A stretch of DNA of 52,628 nucleotides from NCBI GenBank assembly GCA_015680685.1, contig MNCI01023583.1:317409-370036 (forward strand), in the 5' to 3' direction. Below the pieces are notes generated by a model. That model saw only the letters and a program-made list of their open reading frames with translations. It made no database searches and was not told the DNA's origin. Made by a program: the position numbers and the translations under genes. The stretch comes from Gnetum montanum (Eukaryota > Streptophyta > Gnetopsida > Gnetales > Gnetaceae). This document shows positions 44,263-52,628 of this stretch, piece after piece (within the stretch, counting starts at the first letter, position 1; each line of letters starts with the position of its first letter).

Positions 44263-46451
44263 TGTAGCAACCAAAAACATCAGTGGCTAGAACACTGAGA
44301 GGTTACCAAGTGTACAGCTTAACCTCGGATCTGTGCGGGTTGTGCTAGAGCAAATGGAAATGGGGTGTCCTGAATGGTCTAGTAGATCAGACAAGGACTG
44401 AATTGGTGTACAATAACCTTTCATAAAAAATTGTTTTAATGATGTTATGTATAACTTAAGCGATGAACATAAACTGATAGAGAATAATGCAAAATATGGT
44501 AATAGCAAAATGAAATGAAACAGGCTTGAGTGAGAGAGTGCACCATCCCAAGATTGGGGGATTTTATCTTTGTTTGGTTGAAGGTGTACAACTAACATGT
44601 CATGTGGAAAAGTATAGCTTACAATGAAATAGTATGGTCATAGCTTCTCAATTTTTGCCAATGCTCTGCTGACAAGAATTAGTGAGCAAGTGCTCGTCAG
44701 GCTAAGAGAACTGAGGGAAGTGCTGCTGCTAGGGTTTACTGTTCATCAACCTTCCACTTGCTAGTCTCTTTGCCAAAGTTAATCACCAGAAAGCCCGAAT
44801 GCTAAAAATGCCAATCGTAAGAAAGCCGATTTCAAAAGCCAAAAATGCTAGAAGCCAACCCTTTGAACATTGTTTGTCAGGGTATTTATAGAGCCAAAAA
44901 TGGAAGAGAACCATGGTTTTGATGCCACGTGTCCTAGGTCCCACATGGTGTAAACTTGAATGTGCCACACCACTGTGTAATGCTACGCTGTAGTGTTACG
45001 CTGGCATGCTATGCTGTAGATGTCTTGTGACCATACTATTCAAGTGGTGTGTGCCAAAATCTAGGGGACTACCATGTTTGTTACAAAGAATGCCAACAAT
45101 GAATGTAAAGTGGAGCTTATGCTCCAGGACTATGTCTTCCCTACTCTTGTGAATAGGGTCAAGCGTAGGAACAACTTTGGGAATAACTAGGGGGTGCAAA
45201 ACAAAGCAAACTTGCTAATCCTATTTGTTGAAGGGATGCTGGGATGAGAGTGACCATTGTCAACAAGTTCTGGAGCTAATCGGAGATGTCCTGATGCTTC
45301 CATGAGAGTGTTACGCTACTTACTCTGCCTAGTGTAGTAGCATAGCATACTCGAATGCTACGCTATGCTATGCTACGTAGCGTAGTTGCTAGTATTTAGA
45401 GAAATATTGCTCGAAAGCTGAAAATACCTATTTTAGGCCTAGCTAGGCAAGCAAGTTCTGCAATTGATAGCCTTTCCTTCCATGTTGAAAGGTCCTTGGA
45501 CCTGTGGAGTTCATCCTTGGGATGCTTTCCTACTTTGTGTCCTTGCTACGCTGTGTAGTGTAGCACAATATAGTAGCCAATGGACATGAATTCCTATTTG
45601 GTCTGTGATTCTTTGTTAAGAAAATTTGCTTGAAACCTAGGGGCAAACTGGGATAGGTAGTTTTGGAGGTCGAGGTATGGCCAAGTGCAATTCTTTTGCT
45701 AGGACCACTTACTGGAGGACTTACATGTGTTATAACCCTGCTACGCTACACTATGTTGTGTAGCATAGCATAGTGTAGTGCCTAGTTTTGATGTGAATTC
45801 TGACTCACTTTGCAAACATTTTTTCACAGGATGTCTGTCATGTCCTGGCGTGGTAGCAGAGAAAGTGTGTTTGATAGTTGAAGCATGGGCAATTATGTTT
45901 ACTCTGTCAGAACAATCTGAGTAGGAGTGTCGCCATAGTGAAACCCTGCTACGCTATGTAGTGTAGCATATCATAGCACTCAAATGGAGATGATTTCTTA
46001 AGAAATTTACCACATTTTGCTGCGTCGTCTTGCTCATGCTACAAGGATGAAATGAGGCAGATACCTTGGAGGGCTGAGTCATTGTCAATCTACATCTTTA
46101 GTGCCCGATCAGTCTTTTCAAGGCCTGCTACGTTGTGCAGCATAGCGTAGCATAGTAGGTTACTATGGTTAGAAAACTTGTCGAACTGTTTAGTCCATCC
46201 TAAACACCTTCGACAGCTCCTAGCATGGTCCCTAGGTAGACTGTTAGTCGGGTCAAGTCTAGAGGATGTAGTAAGCTTGTTAGTTCGGGCGATAGAAAAT
46301 TTTCCAGACTGTACAGTTTACCCCTAGTACCTTTTTCATGCAAAATGGACTCATGATTGGGGGCCGTGTTGACTGTGCTGCAAAGGGTGGAAGGCATGCT
46401 CAAAAGAGACTTTGCAAGCATTAGGACTTCTAGGGTGCCACGTTGTCTACA
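44263..46451 (-). mobile_element. 5' LTR of the Tat/Ogre-like element (outer end uncertain)
   Basis: In plus-strand view it starts TGTAGCAACC, so the minus-strand LTR ends GGTTGCTACA next to the primer-binding site. A minus-strand TATA box (CTATAAATACCC) is at about 44882-44893. Upstream of it, 44930-46170 is packed with GCTACGCTAC-type motifs, many forming inverted repeats. The outer end is placed at CGTTGTCTACA (46441-46451) because it resembles the other terminus; this is a guess. No 3' LTR remains in the window. Confidence 0.65.
44980..46165 (-). repeat. GCTACGC palindromic motif clusters in Tat LTR U3
   Basis: Clusters at 44981-45013, 45311-45384, 45549-45572, 45739-45780, 45947-45976 and 46127-46160, spaced roughly 170-340 bp. 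In the 45739 cluster, CTACACTATG (45746-45755) is the exact reverse complement of 45769-45778, a 10-bp stem with a 13-base loop. Confidence 0.8.
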
Positions 46452-49400
46452 CGATCCAACATGATACCGCGCTTGTAGTGATCCATGCCCAGATTTTAGG
46501 ATTGCGCTGAATCATGAGTCTTGAAATTTATGGTGTTTCAGGGTGTACATAAATTCTTTAGGTCTATCAAGTCTCACAATATGGGATTGAAGAAGGATAG
46601 TCATACCACTAAGTTCAACATTGGTAGCTTAACTTGAAGTAGAATGAAGAAAAGACCAAGCTTATATTATTTAGTTGAATATTTGATTATATAAAATAGG
46701 ATTTGATAGCTTTAAAGCATGTTATTTTCTTTGCAATGATCATAAAGGTTCAGCTTATTTTTATTTTATTGTGATAGTAAATAGCTCAATTGAGTATTTT
46801 TTCTAAATCAAGAACAACTTGGACTTGATGCTATTAAACCAAAAGCTTACATCAGTAATAAATTTGAAATTTCTTTAAAATCATGGCTTTGTTTATAACT
46901 ATACTTGCAAATTAGTTAGCTTGGGGGAGAATGTAAGTAGACAATTTAAGCCCCCTTTAGCATCATTTTGAAAAGCTATTGTTTTGCTATTAAAGGATGA
47001 TTCAATGTTAAGAACTTAATAATTAAGATGTTATTAAAGATCTAACTCTTCTCACAAGTTAAAGTTGAAAGGATGATTTTGTAATTTAACAAGTTTCATT
47101 TTAGCATTTTATACTAGATAAACACTTTGATGTTTTTCTAGCAAGTATCACTTTAATATTTTGATAAAACTATAATTTTACAAATTAGGCCAAATATTCA
47201 CATTAATTCATTAGTGCTTAGATATCCATTGTAGCCATTTGGAGTTATCTGTCCCTTGGTAGAGCTCAAAGCTAGCAACCACATGAAATGAATCTCATAA
47301 AAAATTGTTTGAAAAGTGGAGTCCTTTAATACTTACAACATCAAATAAAACTATTTTTATTCCACCTTTAATATTAGGAACCTTAGGAATATGTTAAGAC
47401 AATTTGAATTTTAACATATCTTAATGTAATCCACTAAAATTGATCATGTGTATATTGGAAAATACAATTACTTAAAAATGGTTTTCATATTTTTTCAAAA
47501 ACATTCATCATCTATAGGCTCAATGTTCACACTATGGTCCTACAAGGTTTAGTAAGTGAGCAAGCTTGGCCAAAAGAATTAGGAGATGAGAAAACTAGTT
47601 GATAACGTTTTACAAACAAGTTCACGATATAAAGGCTGAATGTTTATGCCATAGTTCTAGGAGCTTAACTCTCATCCCATGCCAATAGATGAGATAATGA
47701 TTGATAACATTTTTTCAAAAAGAGTTATTTGGAAGCTTAATTCTCATCCCATCAAATGGGTCCAAGGAAAGTTAGTAGATGAGTAAGCATGGATTCTAAG
47801 AGGGATGGTAAATGAGAAAAAGCCTTACCTCTAGGTCCTTATATAACTAAGAAAGTTCTAGGAGGACTAGTAGATAAGCAAAAACATGAGTTCAAAGAAG
47901 GCTAGTAGATGAGAAAATGGGTTTAAGAGAATTAGTATATGAAAAGAAAAACCTTAATTCTTTGTTCATAGATGAGTAAGTAGATTCTAAGAAGAAAAAT
48001 AGATGACAAAAAACCTTCTTTATTATTAGATGAGAAAATAAGCTTTAAGAAGACCTATAAATAAGAAAAAATATCACCTCTAAACTTACGCTTAAGTTTA
48101 CTATTTAATTTAACAAACACACATATTTCCATCCTCTAAATAATGGCTCGTTTGTAACTATATATGCATATAAGACATGTGAAAACACTATAGATTTATT
48201 CACACATCAATAATACATATTAAAATTTTCTTCTTATGACCTTTTGATCATGAAAATTGTTTCTTTAGACACAAACTCTCTTTCTGCATACAAGACAACT
48301 TAATAGAGGACTTGCCAATATCTTAAGAAGTTGTGACTTATGATTATATAACTCATTCATTTTCAAAACCAAATCATTGCATGATTTATGATTTGTAAAA
48401 ATATTTTATATATTATTTTTGTGAATTTTATATAGTTTAATTTTACAACTTACATAAAATATGAATTATCATCTAATAGTTTCCTAGTAAAAAGTTATGT
48501 ACTTTTACCTTTTCATTAAGGGTTAAAAATTGTGGTTTAATGGATTATTTTTCATAATTATGGAATTGGTTTAACACTTTCCATTAATTAATAAAACATA
48601 TTCTCGAAGTGCTATTTGATCATTATGTTTATGTAATAATAAACTTTTGTAACTACTAGTTACATAATTCACAACTTCTATAATGTTATTCCTTTCATTG
48701 GTTCATCTTTCCTTCACTTAGAAACATGAAATAGAAATAGAAATGGACATGAACATTTTTATTTATTATACCAAGAAGGATTACAAAATTAGTAACATTT
48801 GGCCATCAAATTTATAGGTGATGGTTCATCATCTTCATCATTTACATTAGATATAAGTGATGGAGTTCCTAGGAAGAATTAATGAAGAAGGAAGAAATTT
48901 AGATTTCCATGGAATGTTGATGTAAATCTCAAAATTTCTATGTTTTTTTCAGAGTTAACTTCTTTAGTAGAGTTCTTATGTTCTTTCTAACGTAAAATTA
49001 GTTGAAAGTTCTTAACATTAATTTATAATATTAAAAATTAAAAGAAGAATGAAAATAAAAATAATATAAGCATAAAATAGTAGAAGAAGGAAAAGGAAAT
49101 AAAAATGATATAAGATAAATTAAAATGAAAATGAAACTAATGATGATCACGTAGAGGTTCAGTGCTCATCTCACCAAGGTGGGGTCATGAGAAGGTTGAT
49201 GAACGAGTGAAAGTTTAACCTCTTTCTAGTGGTTGTGCCTAGGCTTAAAGTCAAGTCTTACGACTTGAGAAATAAAGATCTTACTATCACTCCAAATAAT
49301 GGTCTCTTGGAATGATAATGAAACTAAACTAGTAAAAAATAGAAATGATATTTAAATAAAAAAGAATAACAATATCAAATAAGATAATAGTAATAGGAAT

Positions 49401-50259
49401 TAAATATAAATACATAAAAGATAGAATAAAAAATTAGAATGGTTGGTAACAAAAATAAAGAAAAGAGATGAAACTTAATTTGGTATGAGCTTTTTTTTCT
49501 TTCTTTTTCTTTGCTTTTGAGGGTATAAGTTATATAATTTATATTTACATTATTATGATCCACATGGTATTTGAGAAGGAAAAAGTAAGTAATACATATT
49601 TTCCAAGAAAATATACAACATTTTGGAATGATTCTATTAGTTATCCTTGCTATAATTCTTGTAGGGATGGTACCATAGGTTACTTCATAGCCTCCTAGTC
49701 CTACAAAGTACTTGTTTTTAACATGTTGTATATTTCTTATTGCTCATGGACCCATGTAATAATTACAAGTCTTTAGGATGATACCATATGTTCATTGTGT
49801 TTACATTGCTAAAAATGTTATTTATTGTTGTTGCTAGGATTTAAGCATATATCAAGTTACCTTATAGATTAGATTTGTTCATGGCAGTGTTTTAAATGGC
49901 AATGATTAATCACCACCTAGGTGACTACTCACCACATTAGTTTTTGTTTGACACCATATTAGGTGACATGGCTTAATTTTTTAAAAAATAATTTTATATA
50001 GTAACTATTTCATTAATAATATAATAAATATAAAAAATATTAATAATAAGAAAATAATTTAAAAATTTTTAAAATAAATAATTTATTATTAATTTTTATA
50101 TTAAAAAATAAGTAGTAAATAATTGTATTTTTAGCTTGCTAACTTAATGCCAACTATATTTTAACTAATGGATGTGACTCTCCAACAATATAACTTACAT
50201 GATAAACATGACTAATCCCTTAACTTTTTAAACATTGGTTCATGGTATAGGATAAGTTT
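46452..50259. other. AT-rich DNA without recognised genes
   Basis: No ORF with a recognisable motif. It includes a degenerate repeat zone (47500-48070), long A/T runs (49980-50110), and a stretch at 49140-49310 of more mixed composition with no match inside the window. Confidence 0.5.
47500..48070 (+). repeat. Degenerate tandem repeat with AGTAGATGAG core
   Basis: Ten or so loose units of AGTAGATGAGAAAA with TCTAAGAAGG or GGTTCTAGGAG between, spaced about 45-60 bp. Confidence 0.5.
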
Positions 50260-50407
50260 ATGCAAATGACAAAGAAAGGTTTGAAGAAAAGAAGGAAGGA
50301 TAAAAAGAAACATAAAACAATCTTTCCTCCTACTATCATGAAAGAATTCATGGCTATTCCTAAACCAAGAAGTTTTGACTTCCAAGAGCAATGGTGGAGA
50401 CAATATC
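50260..50407 (+). pseudogene. Unrecognised short coding-like fragment cut by LTR
   Basis: An open frame from an ATG at 50260: Lys/Arg-rich start (KKGLKKRRKDKKKHK), then KEFMAIPKPRSFDFQEQWWR. The frame continues into the LTR starting at about 50408, where it loses meaning. The composition suggests a true coding remnant, but no family is recognised. Confidence 0.3.
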
Positions 50408-51297
50408 TAATGAGTGGTGAAGGTTACCCCTATGCCCAACCATATGAATCACATAGCGTTTACACATGATTTGGTTGAATTCCATGGACTCTCTAGTTTC
50501 TAGTGCACTAGTCTTCTAGGAAGTGAATCTTTCCCTAAGGTCATTCATTGTCTTCCCAATTACACTTGTGAAGTACAAAGGTATGGTTAAGTATAATCAA
50601 TGCATATAATTTTTATAATGTTATGTTTTATGGTTTTGCCTAATTTTATGACTAATTTAATTTAACTAATTGACTAGTCTCTAGGTATTCCTAACATAAG
50701 CATTTGATCCCACTTTCTGTACATGTTCTGAACCCATGTATCCACTATTGGGATTACCAAGCGAATATGTGTTTACACTCAAAGTGATCGTACTTATATA
50801 CTTAATCTATTTAGCTTAATTGATTGAAGTCTAATTAAGCTTAATTCAGCTTAATTGATTAAATATTTAATAAATATAATGAATGCATAAGTAAAAAATT
50901 TAAGCTATTTAGAATGTTGCAAGGTTTATCAAGAAGCTTGTCTTTATTGCCATATACATTGGTGTGGTTTCAAGTACAATAGTGCTTGATTAAAGATCTG
51001 TACACTTAATGACTCCTGTTATGAGCACTCGGGAAAAATATTCTAACTTTCAAATAGACAAATTGCAAGAGCTTTGCCACTACTATAAATTTTATGCCCA
51101 TAAACATGGTTGGGAGCTCATATTTTATAGTTTTTTCTTTAGGGCTACATCGACAAAGCCTTGTCAATGTAGCAAATGTTACGTCAACTTGGCCCTGTCG
51201 ATGGGACAACACCATGTAAATGGGGACCCATTGATGGGGGACCATTGATGAGGCCATGTTAACAAGGATCCATTTTGTGACACATTGACACTCATCA
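50408..51297 (-). mobile_element. 3' LTR of a minus-strand Athila-like element
   Basis: The minus-strand LTR starts TGATGAGTGTC at 51297 right after a polypurine tract. It aligns along its length with the LTR at 13763-14610 (for example GTTGAATTCCATGG at 50475 against CAAATTCCATG at 13829). The far end (TAATGAGTGG in plus view, about 50408) has drifted from TGATGAGCAA. U3 (51150-51270) holds GTCGATGGGG, CCATTGATG and similar units. A TATA-like stretch is near 51080-51095. The rest of the element lies to the right, mostly beyond the window. Confidence 0.75.
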
Positions 51298-51312
51298 TAC
51301 CCCCATGATTGA
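51298..51312 (-). other. Polypurine tract of minus-strand Athila-like element
   Basis: CATGGGGGTA on the minus strand directly before TGATGAG. The preceding approximately 70 bp also match 31470-31537 upstream of the other tract. Confidence 0.75.
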
Positions 51313-51479
51313 ATGAAAACTCATGCTTGAGTTCTTTTACAAAATTATGAAGGTATGGGATTATTGACTGACTCTTAAAAAAATGACTGGAAAAAATTGA
51401 GTGCCTAAGTGTATAGATTAGCACATTACAAAATCTTAGTGTTCATGATACAAAATTGAACATGATGATATGAATATAT

Positions 51480-52133
51480 AAAAATAATTGGACAACACTT
51501 CCTTTGATGGCATGAAGGTGGTGAAGAAGACCAAATAGTTCTAGGTGGTGGCAGCTCTTAAGGCTTTGAAGGATCTTCAGCAGGTTTAGGCACATGTGGT
51601 AGCTGAGGTGGCTATGGCTATCTTGTTATGATTGCAACCTCTAGTGGAAGGTGAAAGGAATCAAGCAATGGCTTCATCTTCTCCTCCTTACTTTGAAGAT
51701 CATTCATAGTCCACATGGCATCACCAATGTGGGCTATAACAGGGACATCCCACGGATCGGGCATTATCAAGAACATTTCATTTACATTGATAAACCAGGT
51801 AGTGAACTATTTGCATTCAATGTTGAACATCCTAACTACATTTTGTAGCTCTTGGTAGTTATTCATTCTCTTGTCTAGGTTCTTGGTAGTTGATCATTGA
51901 TCCATGAATCATGCCTTGAGAACATCAAGTTTAGCGTTGGCCATCGCAAGCTTGTCCTTAGTGTCCTTGTGGTGCTTGAACTCAGCCTTGTACAACAAGC
52001 ATGAGTTGGCCACCTACTTCTTTAATTCTAACCATGTCCATTCGGTAGTCAACATGGCCAGATTTGCATAAAACGAACGCGGATCATCGAACGGTACGAC
52101 CAGTTTTCCTCGTCTCCTTTCGTCATTCGCCAT
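51480..52133 (-). pseudogene. Accessory coiled-coil ORF copy 2, joined to a new N-terminus
   Basis: From 52072 down, the minus strand matches copy 1 (1-490) codon for codon with differences, including LLYKAEFKHHKDTK, RMNNYQELQN and PDPWDVPVIAHIGD, and ends near the polypurine tract. A stop is at 52014-52016. Above 52072 similarity to copy 1 ends abruptly. The frame runs on without a stop to an ATG at 52133 in a good plant context (ATCATGGCG), giving MANDERRRGKLVVPF before the join. The new part is less AT-rich. It may be a host first exon joined by recombination or an insertion within the element. Confidence 0.55.
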
Positions 52134-52628
52134 GATTTGCTGCCTCGCACAGCGTCCCACGACTCAACCTCTACGTGCACCTCTGGCGCTTCTACGGGAG
52201 TTTCAGGACAAAGAAGAACCTTCGAACCACAGCTTACAACGGTTGGAGAAAACAAGGAATTCTGCTGAATCGCAAGATGCTCAGCAATCGTACACACCAA
52301 ACTAAGAGACAAAGGAAGGGCTTGCTCAACGCACCAACCAAAAACTAATGAGCGAATAGACAGCTAAGAACATCAGCGCAAGAAACAGGAGAATAAGCAG
52401 ACAGAACAATATGAAATGCGGGTCTAGCCAGACAGCATTCATTGCAGTATTTTAAAGAGGACTATGAAGATAGCTCGGATAAGGAGAAACAAAATGCTTG
52501 ATAGTAGAACTACTGCGTATATCAAAACAGCAAGCAAGGCACTAAACTTTATTAAACAACTGAAACACATATTGCATATACAAAGGCACACATACAGAGT
52601 CACACACATACAGACTCACACTTGCACT
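52134..52628 (-). other. GC-richer flank upstream of the new ATG
   Basis: An open minus-strand frame at 52312-52049 has no ATG start (TTG) and no known motif. The stretch could be a 5' untranslated leader. The end (52585-52628) has about 2.5 copies of a 16-bp CACACATACAGAST-type repeat. Confidence 0.35.

Noticed and set aside
52049-52312. 87-codon minus-strand ORF
   Set aside because: Starts at TTG and shows no motif; the frame with ATG at 52133 that joins the accessory ORF is better supported.
1-52628. CRISPR arrays, bacterial operons, tRNA or rRNA genes
   Set aside because: The tandem repeats lack unique spacers of regular length, the coding content is plant retroelement type, and no tRNA or rRNA signature was recognised by eye.

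Overview
The window is nuclear plant DNA from a large, repeat-rich genome. The evidence is plant-type Ty3/gypsy elements of the Athila and Tat/Ogre lineages, a copia fragment, a LINE tail and one plant-like CCR4 gene in AT-rich, unconstrained DNA. A gymnosperm or another large-genome plant is possible, but the sequence does not name the species. Four single N bases mark assembly joins.

Layout. (1) 1-14.6 kb: one decayed Athila-like element on the minus strand. From its 5' end it has an LTR (about 14.6-13.76 kb), gag (13.6-12.1 and 9.66-9.3 kb), protease, reverse transcriptase (RT), RNase H and integrase (9.25-4.68 kb), then a long coiled-coil accessory ORF (2.8 kb to the left edge) behind its own LTR-like promoter. 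Later arrivals interrupt it: a solo LTR with a perfect 5-bp target duplication (6750-7644), another LTR (10655-11245) and an 840-bp dispersed repeat. (2) 14.6-17.75 kb: a copia RT remnant, a probable copia LTR promoter, and a second copy of the 840-bp repeat. (3) 17.9-19.5 kb: the only intact-looking host-type gene, an intronless CCR4-like deadenylase on the minus strand. (4) 19.53-20.2 kb: a LINE 3' end with poly(A) tail, minus strand. (5) 20.2-32.4 kb: a nearly full-length Athila-like element on the plus strand with both LTRs and recognisable PBS, gag, PR, RT, RNase H, INT and PPT. It carries a 2.2-kb insertion and an inverted misassembled piece in RNase H. (6) 32.4-46.45 kb: a Tat/Ogre-like element on the minus strand (LTR, PBS, gag, PR, then RT/RNase H). 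A 5.7-kb stretch between PR and RT holds a decayed, intron-containing gene on the opposite strand with its own TATA box. (7) 46.45-50.26 kb: AT-rich DNA without recognisable genes. (8) 50.4-52.63 kb: the 3' LTR, PPT and accessory ORF of another minus-strand Athila-like element, whose accessory ORF breaks into a GC-richer stretch with a new in-frame ATG.

Main ideas for follow-up. The Athila-like LTRs share R/U5 sequence, but each carries a different short palindromic or self-complementary motif in U3 just upstream of the TATA box. In both lineages the accessory gene sits behind an internal promoter that reuses the motif of the LTR family. The Tat-type antisense gene lies where Ogre elements are known to carry the PR-RT intron. 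All retroelement coding regions are broken by stops, frameshifts or lost catalytic residues; the CCR4-like ORF is the exception.
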